A DNA stretch of 64,000 bases from Rikenellaceae bacterium (GTDB lineage Bacteria > Bacteroidota > Bacteroidia > Bacteroidales > Rikenellaceae), in contig WRDF01000005.1 of assembly GCA_009783565.1 (NCBI GenBank), positions 1 through 64,000 of the forward strand, read 5' to 3'. The notes beneath the pieces are model-generated. The model ran no database searches. It was given only the letters and a program-made list of their open reading frames with translations, and was not told where the DNA came from. Position 1 is the stretch's first letter. The number at the start of each line of letters is the position of its first letter. Both the position numbers and the translations under genes were made by a program. This document shows positions 17,036 through 27,600 of the stretch, one piece after another.

Positions 17036-18124
17036 ATGAACACGAAAGATATAATCGCGCGAACGGAGCGCGGCGGCAGACTTGCGCCGCAAGAGGCGAC
17101 GCGACTGTGGGAGGACGCGCCGTTGGCTCTGTTAGGGGCATTGGCGGCGGCGGCGAAACGCAGAAAAAGCGGCGACGCGGTGTTTTTTAACCGCAACGTG
17201 CATATCGAACCGACTAATATTTGTATCTTTCGATGCCGTTTCTGTTCGTTCTGCCGTGAGGCGGGCGACACTGATGCATGGATGCTCACGCCGCAGGAGA
17301 TAGGCGAACGGGCCGCAGGGTATGCCGGCAGCGATATAACGGAAGTGCATATTGTAGGCGGCGTGCATCCGGAGCATACGCTGGACACGTATGTCGAGAT
17401 GGTACGGCGGGTTAAGGAGGCGCTGCCGCAGGTGACGGTCAAAGCGTTCACGGCCATCGAGTTGCGGCATGTAATAAACAAGGCGGGGCTGCCGTTATCG
17501 GAAGGGTTGCGTATGCTGCGCGACGCCGGGATGGAGGCGATTCCGGGCGGCGGGGCGGAGATCTTCGATGCACGGTTGCGTGTGCAAATTTGCCCCGAAA
17601 AAGGGAGCGCAGAGGAGTGGCTGGAGGTACACGAGGTTGCTCACGAACTTGGCATAAGAACTAACGCCACGATGCTTTACGGGCATGGCGAGACGGTCGC
17701 ACAAAGGCTCGATCATCTGCTTCGCCTGCGTGAGTTGCAGGATCGCACCGGCGGGTTCGATGCGTTCATCCCGCTGAAATTTCGCAGTCGCGGCAACCGG
17801 ATGTCCGGATGCGGCGAAGTCGACATTACTGATGATATGCGCACACTCGCCATGTCACGTCTCGTGCTCGACAACTTCCCGCACGTGAAGGCATATTGGC
17901 CTATGTACGGCAAGGCGGCGGCTGAGCTGGCGCTTTCGTTCGGCGCGGACGACATCGACGGAACGATCGGCGACACCACCAAAATCTACTCGATGGCGGG
18001 CGCGGAAGAGGCGCGCCCCGTGATGACGCTCGAAGATATAGCACGCATCGCAGCAGCAGCCGGACTGCGTGCCGTCGAACGGGACACGTTTTATCGACCG
18101 ATTGCTGCGGCAACACCGAAATAA
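17036..18124 (+). CDS. mqnE: aminofutalosine synthase (radical SAM)
   Basis: MqnE joins the product of MqnA (3-carboxyvinyloxybenzoate) to SAM, giving aminofutalosine, an early step of the futalosine menaquinone route. The 362-residue protein has the radical SAM cluster motif at C63, C67 and C70 (CIFRCRFCSF), with VHIEPTNICIF before it. VHIVGGVHPEH, GGGAEIFDARLR and TNATMLYGHGE are typical of the MqnE/MqnC pair. LKFRSRGNRMSG and the C-terminal TFYRP favour MqnE over MqnC. With the MqnP candidate near 6 kb it indicates menaquinone made by this alternative pathway; other mqn genes are outside the window. Confidence 0.9.
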   Translation: MNTKDIIARTERGGRLAPQEATRLWEDAPLALLGALAAAAKRRKSGDAVFFNRNVHIEPTNICIFRCRFCSFCREAGDTDAWMLTPQEIGERAAGYAGSDITEVHIVGGVHPEHTLDTYVEMVRRVKEALPQVTVKAFTAIELRHVINKAGLPLSEGLRMLRDAGMEAIPGGGAEIFDARLRVQICPEKGSAEEWLEVHEVAHELGIRTNATMLYGHGETVAQRLDHLLRLRELQDRTGGFDAFIPLKFRSRGNRMSGCGEVDITDDMRTLAMSRLVLDNFPHVKAYWPMYGKAAAELALSFGADDIDGTIGDTTKIYSMAGAEEARPVMTLEDIARIAAAAGLRAVERDTFYRPIAAATPK

Positions 18125-18126
18125 AA

Positions 18127-18238
18127 TTGTCATTCCGAACGCACGGAGTGCGGAGGAATCTATCGCGAGTTTATAAATTCAAATATAGACCGGCGATAGA
18201 TTCCTCGTCGGCGCTACGCGCCTCTCTCGGAATGACAA
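18127..18238. repeat. 112-bp imperfect inverted-repeat element (MITE/REP-like)
   Basis: It begins TTGTCATTCCGA and ends TCGGAATGACAA. Inner arms GAGGAATCTATCGC and GCGATAGATTCCTC flank an AT-rich centre. It lies between mqnE and the PASTA gene and contains no gene. The outer TGTCATTCCGA motif is a common interspersed repeat in bacterial genomes. Confidence 0.75.
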
Positions 18239-18277
18239 AGCTAAAAAACCACACATGCGCTTGAAAAATTACTAACA

Positions 18278-19174
18278 ATGAACCTATTTGTCAAAAATCT
18301 GATATTGGCGCTGTGTGCGATCGTGGTTTTTGTGTGGGTGACCAGCATGTTGCTGAAAGTCGTCACGCGCCATGACCGGCACGAGGTCGTGCCCGATTTC
18401 CATAACATGTCGATGGACGAGGCGATGCTCGCGGCACGTAAAGGTAGGCTGCGCATCGAGATAAACGACTCTATTTTCAGGCAATATTACACGCCGGGTG
18501 TGATTCTGCATCAGATGCCCGCGCCGGGAACGGAGGTGAAGGCGGGACGGCGCGTGCTCGTCACGACGAACGCCCATACGCGGCGCATGGCGCTCATACC
18601 GTACGTCACGGGGGTGTCGCTGCGGCAGGCGCGCAACAACCTCGAAGTCGCCGGATTCGAGATCGAAAGACTCATTTACCGCAACGATATTGCAACAAAT
18701 TATGTTCTCGAAACGCGCTTCGGCAGCGAAGTGATAGGCTATGGCGGCACACTAAAAGCAGAACAGGGGTCGGCGGTGACGCTCGTCGTGGGGATGAATC
18801 CTGAGGAATCTACGGCCATCGTACCGAAGGTCGTGGGGCTGTCGTATCGTCAGACACGCGGACGGCTGTGGGAATTGGGGCTGAATCTCGGCAAGGTCGA
18901 GACGGAGGCTGACGTAACACTGCGCAACCGCGACGAGTCGCGCGTGTGGCAGCAAAACCCTGCGCCCGGCTCGCGCGTGCCGCTGGGCACGCAGGTAACG
19001 CTACGCCTTACTCTGGACGATGCGCAAGTCGCTACGGGCAGTGAATCTTCCGACCGCGAGGCGCGCCGCATAATGGAGTTGCGCAGAGCGGAGGAAGAGG
19101 CGGCCGCCGCCGAGGCAGCCGCTCATGCAGCAGCTGCCGGGAACACCGCCGAAAGGGATTTCGAGTGGGAATAA
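18278..19174 (+). CDS. membrane-anchored protein with three PASTA domains
   Basis: A 298-residue protein with one N-terminal membrane helix (about residues 5-27) and three PASTA repeats outside: about 38-104 (VVPDFHNMSMDEAM), 110-180 (IPYVTGVSLRQARNN) and 188-250 (VPKVVGLSYRQTRG). An Ala/Glu-rich tail follows. PASTA domains bind peptidoglycan or muropeptides, and in Bacteroidota such stand-alone proteins lack the kinase found in Firmicutes. Its role in the envelope is not known in detail. An element copy lies immediately after the stop, before purM. Confidence 0.88.
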   Translation: MNLFVKNLILALCAIVVFVWVTSMLLKVVTRHDRHEVVPDFHNMSMDEAMLAARKGRLRIEINDSIFRQYYTPGVILHQMPAPGTEVKAGRRVLVTTNAHTRRMALIPYVTGVSLRQARNNLEVAGFEIERLIYRNDIATNYVLETRFGSEVIGYGGTLKAEQGSAVTLVVGMNPEESTAIVPKVVGLSYRQTRGRLWELGLNLGKVETEADVTLRNRDESRVWQQNPAPGSRVPLGTQVTLRLTLDDAQVATGSESSDREARRIMELRRAEEEAAAAEAAAHAAAAGNTAERDFEWE

Positions 19175-19290
19175 CACGCAGGCGTGTCCGGCAGGTTTGG
19201 AAAACACACGCGTGTGTCATCGCGGGCTTGACCCGCAATCTCGTCCGATGAGACTGCGGATCGGGGTTCGCAGTGACAAAAAATATAACC
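19173..19290. repeat. compound dispersed repeat: palindromic element plus interspersed GTCAT-GCGGG repeat
   Basis: AACACGCAGGCGTGT, CCGGCAGGTTTGGAAAA and ACACACGCGTGTGT follow each other directly. Then comes TCGCGGGCTTGACCCGCAA and a CTCGTCC..GGATCGGGG stretch ending CGCAGTGACAAAAA. It occupies the PASTA-purM gap. Confidence 0.65.
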
Positions 19291-19314
19291 GACTTTATAA
19301 CTTAGTAAAAGACT

Positions 19315-20505
19315 ATGACCACTACGTCACGCTATGCCCGCCGCGGGGTTTCATCGTCGAAGGAGGATGTTCACGACGCAATAAAAACCATAGATAAAGG
19401 GTTATATCCGAAAGCGTTCTGTAAAATCGTACCCGACCTGCTCGCCGGCGACCCGGCCTCGTGCCTTATCATGCACGCCGACGGCGCTGGAACGAAATCA
19501 TCGCTTGCGTACATGTATTGGCGCGAAACTGGCGACCTGAGCGTCTGGCGGGGCATTGCTCAGGATGCGGTGGTGATGAACACCGACGACCTGCTGTGCG
19601 TGGGTTCGACGGGCGGGATGCTGCTCTCTTCGACCATCGGACGCAACAAGCGGTTCATTCCGGGCGATGTGATCTCGGCGATCATCAACGGTACGGAGGA
19701 ATTTTTGCAGACGATGCGCGATCTGGGGGTGGAGATATGGTCTACGGGCGGCGAGACGGCCGACGTGGGCGATCTGGTGCGCACGGTGATCGTCGACAGC
19801 ACGGTCATCGCGCGAATGCCGCGCCGCGATGTTGTAGATAATGCGAATATCCGCGCGGGGCAGGTCATAGTGGGGTTGGCCTCGTTCGGGCGCGCGACCT
19901 ATGAGCGCGAGTATAACGGCGGCATGGGCAGCAACGGGCTTACGTCGGCGCGGCATGACGTGTTTGCCAACCACTTGGCGGCAAAATATCCGTGCTCGTT
20001 CGACGACAGCGTGCCGTCGGACCTGGTCTACACGGGACGTTACGGCCTGCTGGACGAGGTTCAGATAGAGGGTTACGGTTCGACAACAATGGGTAAACTG
20101 GTTCTCTCGCCTACGCGGACATACGCGCCGGTCATAAAAGACGTGCTGTGCGAGTGTCGCGCGGGGGTGCACGGTATGGTGCACTGTTCGGGCGGCGGAC
20201 AGACCAAGATACTACACTTCGTCGAGGGCGGGCTGCACGTGGTGAAAGACAACCTTTTCGATGTGCCGCCGCTGTTCCGCATAATTCAGGAGCAGAGCCA
20301 CACCCCTTGGGAGGAGATGTTCCGCGTCTTCAACATGGGACACCGCATGGAACTCTATGTCTCGCCTGAGGTTGCGGACGAAGTGATTGCCATTTCGCGT
20401 TCCTATGGCATCGACGCGCGCATTATAGGCCGCGTAGAACCGTCGGACGGGGCGACGCTGCTCACCATAGTAAAAGATGGCGAGGAGTATGCCTATTTGA
20501 AGTAA
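19315..20505 (+). CDS. purM: phosphoribosylformylglycinamidine cyclo-ligase (AIR synthetase)
   Basis: PurM closes the imidazole ring of aminoimidazole ribonucleotide in purine synthesis, using ATP. The 396-residue protein starts SRYARRGVSSSKEDVHDAI and has HADGAGTKSSLAYMYW, the ligand region AQDAVVMNTDDLLCVG and the glycine-rich STGGETADVGDLVRT. LASFGRATYEREYNGGMGSNGLTSAR and GMVHCSGGGQTKIL follow. It is longer than the E. coli enzyme (345), which matches the Bacteroidota version as I recall it. I do not see other pur genes here. Confidence 0.88.
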   Translation: MTTTSRYARRGVSSSKEDVHDAIKTIDKGLYPKAFCKIVPDLLAGDPASCLIMHADGAGTKSSLAYMYWRETGDLSVWRGIAQDAVVMNTDDLLCVGSTGGMLLSSTIGRNKRFIPGDVISAIINGTEEFLQTMRDLGVEIWSTGGETADVGDLVRTVIVDSTVIARMPRRDVVDNANIRAGQVIVGLASFGRATYEREYNGGMGSNGLTSARHDVFANHLAAKYPCSFDDSVPSDLVYTGRYGLLDEVQIEGYGSTTMGKLVLSPTRTYAPVIKDVLCECRAGVHGMVHCSGGGQTKILHFVEGGLHVVKDNLFDVPPLFRIIQEQSHTPWEEMFRVFNMGHRMELYVSPEVADEVIAISRSYGIDARIIGRVEPSDGATLLTIVKDGEEYAYLK

Positions 20506-20534
20506 AACGTAGTTGTCACTGCGGGAATGAACAA

Positions 20535-22247
20535 GTGAGAAATCTTCATATAATATTAACAGCCATCAGCCTCTCGATGTGCGGGGTGCAGCGACCGGGA
20601 TACAATGTGCCGTCGTCTCCGATGATCGACACGACGGAGAACACAGCGACGTTTTATTATATCGAGGGTCTGAAAGCGACGCAGATATACGACGACGCGG
20701 TGCGGGCAGCGCGTCTGTTCGGGCGGGCGATGGAAATCGATTCCACGCATTCGCCGTCATATTTTGCGGCGGCGAACAACATGGCGCTGCACGATCTGCC
20801 GCGCGCGCTGGCGTACAGCCGCACGGCCAATCGTCTGGACAGCGTAAATGAGTGGTATCGCACGCAGTTGGCGCGGCTGCTGGTGATGAGCGAAAAATAT
20901 GACGAGGCGCTCGGCGAGTACCAGCGATTGCTCAGGGCTGCGCCCTCGAACCCCGAAAACTACACAATGCTTGCCGCGCTATACGATTTCCGCCGCCAGC
21001 CGTTCTCGGCGCTCGCGCTGCTGGATTCAGCGGAGGTGCGATTCGGACGCATGGAGGCGATCGGGGGTTTTCGGCGCGATATATACATGAGGCTCAACAT
21101 GCTGGACCACGCCATCGAGGAGAGCCTGGCGATGATCGCGGAGTTTCCGTACGATTATGAGAACTACCTTATCGCAGGCGATCTCTATCTGGCGACAGGG
21201 CGCGATTCGCTGTCGCGGGCGTACCTGTTGAAAGCGTCGGCGCTCAATCCCGACGCACCGGAGGTTCTGGCGAGCATGGCGAATTATTATCGCACGAGCG
21301 GCGATATGGCAGGATTTTTCGCCTCGCTCCGCAGGCTGTTCAGAAACAAGTCGTTCGATGTGCGGGATAAGGCGATGATTCTTCGGGATATTACGCGGGA
21401 CCGGCCGTTCTTCGGCGCGAACTATCTGGCCGCCAGCGAACTTGCGTTACTGCTGCGCGCCGAGCATCCGAACGACTACGATGTGCTGAACCTTTATGTC
21501 ACCACGCTGCTGGCCAACGGGCAGACCGACGAGGCGCTGAGCGTCTATAAAAGCTGTCTGAGCGATACGGTGAGCATTGTCGCCCCCTTTATATCGATCA
21601 TAGACGGCGAGGCGTTCCTTGGGCGTGCCGACTCGGTGGACAAATATTCGCTGATGGCGATCAGACGGTTTCCCGACAATGCGGAGCTTTACATAAGACG
21701 CGGTAGCGCATTGAGCTACATGGGACGCGACCGCGAGGCGCTGCGGGTATACCGGCGCGCACTGAGGGTCGCCGCGACCGATTCGCTGCGCTCGGCGGTG
21801 CATGGCATCACGGGCGACATGCATCACAAGGCGGGGCGCGACCGACGTGCCTTTGCAAGTTATGACAGAGCGTTGCGGCTCGACCCCGACAATGTTCACG
21901 TGCTGAATAATTATGCCTATTTTCTGAGCCTGCGCAAAGAGCGGCTCGATCGCGCGCTGGAAATGGCATCGCGCGTGATAGAGCTCGAACCCGGCAACCC
22001 TACGTATATAGACACCTACGGCTGGGTGCTGTTCAAGATGGGACGGCTGGAAGAGGCACGCGTGGCGTTGCAGCGCGCCGTTTCGCTCGACCGACGTGGG
22101 AGCGGCGAACTTTTTATACATTACGGCGACGTGCTACATGCGCTGGGCGATATGTTTATGGCGCGATTCTACTGGGGAAAAGCGTTGGAAGCGGGGCATG
22201 ACGCGGAAGAGATAAACGCGAGAATGGCCACGACGGCAGAAAAATAA
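20535..22247 (+). CDS. tetratricopeptide-repeat protein, exported
   Basis: 570 residues, GTG start, with an N-terminal signal-like segment (LHIILTAISLSMCGVQ) that could be a lipoprotein signal with C16 as anchor, although the lipobox is imperfect. The body is made of TPR helices from about residue 35 to the end; the clearest are ALRVYRRALRVAATDSL, AFASYDRALRLDPDNVHVLNNYAYFLSLR and GNPTYIDTYGWVLFKMGRLEEARVALQRAVSLD. It ends 1 bp before the EnvC-like gene and is surely co-transcribed with it. The YGWVLFKMG pattern resembles TPR proteins found next to peptidoglycan or OMP-assembly genes. Function unknown. Confidence 0.82.
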   Translation: MRNLHIILTAISLSMCGVQRPGYNVPSSPMIDTTENTATFYYIEGLKATQIYDDAVRAARLFGRAMEIDSTHSPSYFAAANNMALHDLPRALAYSRTANRLDSVNEWYRTQLARLLVMSEKYDEALGEYQRLLRAAPSNPENYTMLAALYDFRRQPFSALALLDSAEVRFGRMEAIGGFRRDIYMRLNMLDHAIEESLAMIAEFPYDYENYLIAGDLYLATGRDSLSRAYLLKASALNPDAPEVLASMANYYRTSGDMAGFFASLRRLFRNKSFDVRDKAMILRDITRDRPFFGANYLAASELALLLRAEHPNDYDVLNLYVTTLLANGQTDEALSVYKSCLSDTVSIVAPFISIIDGEAFLGRADSVDKYSLMAIRRFPDNAELYIRRGSALSYMGRDREALRVYRRALRVAATDSLRSAVHGITGDMHHKAGRDRRAFASYDRALRLDPDNVHVLNNYAYFLSLRKERLDRALEMASRVIELEPGNPTYIDTYGWVLFKMGRLEEARVALQRAVSLDRRGSGELFIHYGDVLHALGDMFMARFYWGKALEAGHDAEEINARMATTAEK

Positions 22248-22248
22248 A

Positions 22249-23445
22249 ATGAGAATGTATTTCAGGCATATCTTAATATTGGCGTTGCTTTTCTTCTTTA
22301 TCCCGCCTGCGGCGGCGCAGGACATGGAGGAGCTGCGCCGTATGATGAGCCAATATGAGGAGGAGATACGCATCAGCACGGCGCTGCTCGAACGGACGAG
22401 CAGCGACCGCACGGCGAACGAAAATCAACTGAAAATCATCCGCGAACAGATCGCAAACCGCCGCCGGATGCTTACCACGCTGGAACGAACGATGGGCGTG
22501 CTGGACGGCGACATTCGCTCGAAAAACAACGATGTGCAGCGCCTGAATGCCGAACTTGCGAGACTGCAACGCGACTATGCGGCAATGGTCTATGAAGCGT
22601 ATAAAAATTACAAGCTCAACAATTTCGTGCTGTTCCTGTTCTCTTCCGACGACTTCAACCAAGCGACGCGGCGCGCCGACTTCATGCGGCGATACAACCG
22701 CGCGCGGCGCGAAAAAGCGGCCGAAATTGTGCGCATGTCCGACAGTATCGCACGCGAGGTGTCGCGGCTCGACGTTTCGCGTGCGGAGATGAACGCGACG
22801 CGCCGCACACACGACCGCGAGGTGACATCGTTGGGACGCGACGAGACGCAATACCGCAATACGGTGACACAGCTGACGGCCGAGCAGCAGAAACTCCGGC
22901 AGCAGGTGCGCGAAAAAGAGGAATTGCGTAACCGTGCCCAGCGTCAGATCCAGGCGCTTGTCGAAGCCGAGATACGTCAGGGACGCGGTGCGGCGATGAG
23001 CGATGCCGACCTGCGTGCGATAGCCGCGCTCTCCGAGCGTTTCGACGAGAACAAGGGGCGGCTGCCGTTCCCCATTGCCGACGGTGTGATCGTCGATCGT
23101 TTCGGCGAGCAGGCGCATCACCTCGTATCGAGCACACGAGTCAATAATCCGGGCATAAACATCGCAGGGCCTGCGGGTGCACCGGTGCGCAGCGTTTTCG
23201 AGGGGCGGGTGATGGAGATCGTCGCCATCGGGTCGTACAACCTATGCGTGCTGATACGGCACGGGAATTATATTACGGTCTATGCCAACGTGGCAAGCGT
23301 CGTCGTAAGAAAGGGAGACAACGTGCGGGCCGGACAGACGATCGGGCATATCGCCAGCAGCTCCAACAGCGACGATAATTTCCTGCACTTCGAGATACAC
23401 CGCGAAACCGAGACGCTGAATCCGGAGCAGTGGCTAAGGAGATAA
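22249..23445 (+). CDS. EnvC-like murein hydrolase activator (coiled coil plus degenerate LytM/M23)
   Basis: 398 residues: a signal peptide ending near AAAQ (residue 24), a long coiled coil from about 25 to 260, and a C-terminal LytM/M23 domain from about 290. In active M23 peptidases zinc is held by HxxxD and HxH. Here the first motif reads NPGIN and the second FLH, so at least three ligands are absent (read directly from sequence). That is the state of E. coli EnvC, which does not cut peptidoglycan but activates amidases at the septum. It lies 1 bp after the TPR gene and 40 bp before obgE. Confidence 0.85.
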   Translation: MRMYFRHILILALLFFFIPPAAAQDMEELRRMMSQYEEEIRISTALLERTSSDRTANENQLKIIREQIANRRRMLTTLERTMGVLDGDIRSKNNDVQRLNAELARLQRDYAAMVYEAYKNYKLNNFVLFLFSSDDFNQATRRADFMRRYNRARREKAAEIVRMSDSIAREVSRLDVSRAEMNATRRTHDREVTSLGRDETQYRNTVTQLTAEQQKLRQQVREKEELRNRAQRQIQALVEAEIRQGRGAAMSDADLRAIAALSERFDENKGRLPFPIADGVIVDRFGEQAHHLVSSTRVNNPGINIAGPAGAPVRSVFEGRVMEIVAIGSYNLCVLIRHGNYITVYANVASVVVRKGDNVRAGQTIGHIASSSNSDDNFLHFEIHRETETLNPEQWLRR

Positions 23446-23461
23446 TTTTGATTTATTAACC

Positions 23462-23489
23462 GCCGGCAGGCATAAAACCGCACACGTGT
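23462..23489. repeat. element copy overlapping the obgE start
   Basis: GCCGGCAGGCATAAAACCG followed by CACACGTGTC matches the element order CCGGCAGG-A4-ACACGTGT. The obgE GTG is the middle of the palindrome. Confidence 0.5.
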
Positions 23490-24475
23490 CGCAGTCGAAT
23501 TTTGTAGATTATGTAAAGATTTTTGCCCGTTCGGGACATGGCGGGGCAGGGTCGTCGCATTTCCGGCGCGAGAAGTTCGTGGCGATGGGAGGCCCCGACG
23601 GCGGTGACGGAGGACGGGGCGGGAGCGTGATCCTCAAAGGCAACGCCCAGTTCTGGACGTTGATTCACCTTAAATATAAGCGTCACGTGTTTGCCGAAGA
23701 TGGCGGCGGCGGGCACGGGTCGCGCAGCAGCGGCAAGGACGCGCCTAACGTCTACGTGCAAGTACCGCTGGGCACAGTGGCGCGCGACGCCGAAACGGGC
23801 GAGGTCGTGGGTGAGGTGACCGAAGACGGGCAGGAACTCACGCTGCTAAAAGGCGGGCGCGGCGGACTGGGCAACTGGCATTTCCGTACTTCCACGAATC
23901 AGGCCCCGCGTTATGCCCAACCGGGCGAGGAGGGTGAGGAGCGCGCGTTCGTTCTCGAACTTAAAATGCTGGCCGACGTGGGGTTGGTCGGATTCCCCAA
24001 TGCCGGAAAATCGACGTTGCTCTCGGTGGTCTCGGCGGCGAAACCGCGCATCGCCGACTACCCGTTCACCACGCTCGAACCGAATCTGGGAATCGTGGAG
24101 TGGCGCGAAGGGCTGTCGTTCGTGATGGCCGATATTCCCGGTATCATCGAAGGGGCGCACGAGGGGCGCGGTATCGGCACGCGCTTTCTGCGCCATATCG
24201 AGCGCAATTCGATTCTGCTTTTTATGATTCCCGTCGATACCGACGACATTCGCGCGGCATACGATATTCTGCTCAACGAGCTAACGCTCTACAACCCCGA
24301 ATTGCTCGACAAGCGCCGCCTGTTGGCCATTACCAAGTGCGACATGGCCGACGAGGTGCTTATGGAACAACTGCGCCCCGAACTGCCCGAAGGTGTGAAG
24401 AGCATTTTTATCTCGGCCGTAAGCGGCTACCACATAGCCGAACTTAAAGACATGCTCTGGCAGGCGCTGCATTAG
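23486..24475 (+). CDS. obgE: Obg-family GTPase
   Basis: The 329-residue Obg GTPase acts in ribosome large-subunit maturation and stress control. The glycine-rich Obg fold covers residues 1-158 ([16 protein letters not shown]). The G domain follows with the P-loop GFPNAGKST at 169-177, the G3 motif [16 protein letters not shown] and G4 TKCD. It lacks the variable C-terminal extension. The start is a GTG at 23486; no ATG is available before FVDYVKIF. This codon sits inside a CACACGTGTC palindrome that is part of a dispersed-element copy. Confidence 0.95.
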   Translation: MSQSNFVDYVKIFARSGHGGAGSSHFRREKFVAMGGPDGGDGGRGGSVILKGNAQFWTLIHLKYKRHVFAEDGGGGHGSRSSGKDAPNVYVQVPLGTVARDAETGEVVGEVTEDGQELTLLKGGRGGLGNWHFRTSTNQAPRYAQPGEEGEERAFVLELKMLADVGLVGFPNAGKSTLLSVVSAAKPRIADYPFTTLEPNLGIVEWREGLSFVMADIPGIIEGAHEGRGIGTRFLRHIERNSILLFMIPVDTDDIRAAYDILLNELTLYNPELLDKRRLLAITKCDMADEVLMEQLRPELPEGVKSIFISAVSGYHIAELKDMLWQALH

Positions 24476-24476
24476 T

Positions 24477-24550
24477 GACACGCACGTGATTTCCGATTCT
24501 TTGAGATTGCGGCCACCGAGCCAAAGATTGCGGGTCAAGTCCGCAATGAC
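24477..24550. repeat. element copy plus interspersed repeat after obgE
   Basis: GACACGCACGTGATTTCC is a short form of the palindromic element. It is followed by ATTGCGGGTCAAGTCCGCAATGAC, an interspersed repeat related to the one after the PASTA gene, in opposite orientation. Confidence 0.5.
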
Positions 24551-24557
24551 AAAAATA

Positions 24558-24597
24558 AATCCCCCTGCCGAATGACAGGGGGATTGTTTGTTTTTTC
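24558..24597 (+). terminator. terminator of obgE
   Basis: AATCCCCCTG and CAGGGGGATT form a 10-bp stem followed by a T-rich tract. Confidence 0.9.
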
Positions 24598-24628
24598 CCT
24601 GTCCGCATCGAGAGCGGACAGGGAAAAA
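24593..24628 (-). terminator. terminator of the BACON-protein operon
   Basis: TTTTCCCTGTCCGC pairs with GCGGACAGGGAAAA just after the BACON gene stop. It lies back to back with the obgE terminator. Confidence 0.88.
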
Positions 24629-24635
24629 TAGAGAA

Positions 24636-27600
24636 TTAATCCTGAGAGAGCGTAATCGTGATCGGCGGCGACTGTGTCGTGCCATCGGGCTTAGTTACGA
24701 TCAGTGTAAGTGTATACGGTCCATTGGGGCCGTCTCCCGGCGTGCTGACCTTCACAAAACCGGGCGCAAGCGCTGTCGGCCATTCTACGTTGAGCCATGC
24801 GGGAACTGCGCCGTCCACCGTAACGCCATAGGCCGAAGTATACCCTTGCAGCCAGATGTACAGCGGAGCATTATTAGCGCCTATGTCACCGAAAGCGAAA
24901 GTGTTGATATTCGGCGCAAGGTCGGGCGCGACACTTGGCGCAGTCGTTGCAGGCGTACCTTGTTGCATTACGGTTGCGACGATGATCTGCGTCGTGCCGT
25001 CGGCCTTGCCTACCAGAAGGGTCACTGTTCCCGTTCTGGCGGTAGTAGCAGTGTTGTCGCTCGTAGCCCAGATATTAAGCATGAAGTCCGAACCGTCGGG
25101 CGCAGTGCCCATGCTATAACTGACTGCTATCCAGTCTTGCGATGTAGTTGTCGCAAAGCTCGTGTACAGCGTCGGATCGAACGGATTCGCACCAACTTCG
25201 ACGTTATTGGTCGTCGAGTTGCCAGCCAAGTTGATCAGCGTCACACCCGTAGACATCGGGATAATATCGGGAGTTACAACGACGGGAGTCGCCGGAGCGG
25301 CAGCCTGATAAACATTGGCCGTAACTACCTGAGTCGTGCCGTCGGTTTTGCCGATAGTGAGCGTAACCGTGCCCGAACGCGCTGCACCGGTGTTGGCAGT
25401 GGCCGAAATATTAATCGTGAAATCCGAACCGTCGGGCGCAGTGCCCATCGTGTAACCTACGGTGACCCACGATTGCGAAGTAGTCGTCGCAAAGCTGTTG
25501 TAGAGGGTCGGATCGAACGGATTCGCACCCACCTGAACCTCCGTACCGGCAGCGTCCAGATTAACACCCGTAGTGAGCGGGATGATGTCGGGGATGACAG
25601 CCGGATCGATGGTTGCAGCCGCTGCCTGATAGACCGTCGCCGTAACGACCTGCGTCGTACCGTCGGCCTTGCCGATAGTGAGCGTAACCGTACCCGTGCG
25701 CGCTGCACCGGTGTTGGCGGTGGCCGAAATATTAATCGTGAAATCCGAACCGTCGGGCGCAGTGCCCATCGTGTAACCTACGGTGATCCACGATTGCGAA
25801 GCCGTCGTTGCGAAGCTCGTGTAGAGGGTCGGGTCAAACGGATTCGCTCCGAATGACACCTCGTCGCCGGCGGCGTTCAGGCTGACACCCGTGTACAACG
25901 GGATGATATCGGGAACGGGAGTCGTGACTGTTTCTCCTGCGCCTGCCTGGATAACCGTTGCCGGAATTACCTGCGTCGTTCCGTTGGCTTTCGTTACGCT
26001 AAGTACTATCGTACCCTGCCTGGGCTGGGTCGATGTATTTGCGCTCGCAGCCCAGATCTCGATAAGATACGGAGCAGTGCTCAACTGATAGCCTATCCAT
26101 GCATCCGAAGTCGCTACCGTGATGGCCGTGTAGTCGGCCGGGTTGAACGGGAATGCACCCACGTCCACACTGTTCACGCCCGCTGCGCCCGCATCGGACA
26201 CAAGGTTCACAGTCGTGTAGAAAGGTACAAGGTCCGCAATGGGAGCCGGAGCCTGCTGAACTACCTCGACAAAGAGCTTTTGAATTTGTCCGTTGGCCTT
26301 CGTTACCGTCAGTTCGACCATGCCCACTCTCGGATGATTCTCAGTGTTGGCCGTAGCTCCGATGGTGAAGCTGTTCGTAATGCCGGTCTGCGGCGTGACG
26401 GTGATCCAACTCATGCTCGTAGTCGCCGAAACGTCCGTATATTCGGTAGCGTTATAGTTAAGGGTATTAACCGTTTGCGCCGTACCGTCCACAGGAATTT
26501 CCACACCCACGGTGTCGAGTATCAGGTCGGCGATCGGTATCGAGCCGATGCCCGCCTGATTTACCACCAGCGTGAGATACTGAACCTGACCTGCTACAAC
26601 ATTGTCAGAGATCGTAAGCGTGAGAGTACCCGTGCGCGGATCATTCAGAGAATTCTCGGTAACGCTAACGGTCAGCTGGTTGCCACTGACTGTACCCGTC
26701 AGCCAGTCGGAATTCGAACTGAAAACGGGCGAAGCGATCGTCACGCCCGTCGTAGGCAGGTCGATAATCAGGACGTCAACCGCATCGGTATTCGCCGCCG
26801 CCGCCACATTGACGCTCGCCATCGAGAGCGAAGCGGCCAACGGAGCATAAGCGCTTTGCGAAACGGCTATCGAGACCAGAACCTTCTGTCCGCCCTTTTC
26901 GGCTTCCAGCAGAATCGTTCCCGTGCGTGCAAACTGCGTATCGTTCTCTGCCACGCCGAACGACAGTTCGTCATTCGTTGCGGAGATAGTCGGAGTAAGT
27001 ATCCACGCGGGTGCGCTTACGACCGTCACCGTTGCGTCGCCGTTATTGAGCAGATACACCGCAACGTCGGTCGTCGTAGCCGCCGGGCCGAAGTGCAGTG
27101 ATGTCGCTCCTGCGATCACATTGGGTGCGCCGACGCCGCCCTGTGTGAGGTTGAACTTAACGACCTGCTGCAAACCGTTGCGTGAGAATACGACACTGAC
27201 CTCCGTCGAACGTGCCGCAGCAGCGGTGTTCGCCGTAAGCGTGAGTTCCAACTGGCTCGTCGCGCTGTTGAACACGACATCCGTCAGCCAGTCGAGGTTG
27301 GTCGGATAGTAGCTCTGCAACATGACGCCCGTAATATCGCCTACGACGGGATTCGTGGCATCTGTCGCGCCCGACGCGGCATATACATTCGCAGCTACTA
27401 CCGTAAGCTGCGGTGCGGTGATGCCGAGTTGCGTTACGCCTATCGTGTAGAACACCACGTCATCGGTATTCGGAGCGATCTGCGCCATGAGCACGATAGT
27501 CCCCGTAAGCGTCTCCGGAGTGTTGTTCGCCGCTGCCGTAATAAGCATCGGATCGCCCATCGTCGCCGGAACGGTAACGTCGAGCCACGTCGGTTGCGAA

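Noticed and set aside
24588-25856. 422-codon plus-strand frame under the BACON gene
   Set aside because: Low-complexity Arg/Ser-rich shadow created by the tandem repeats on the other strand.
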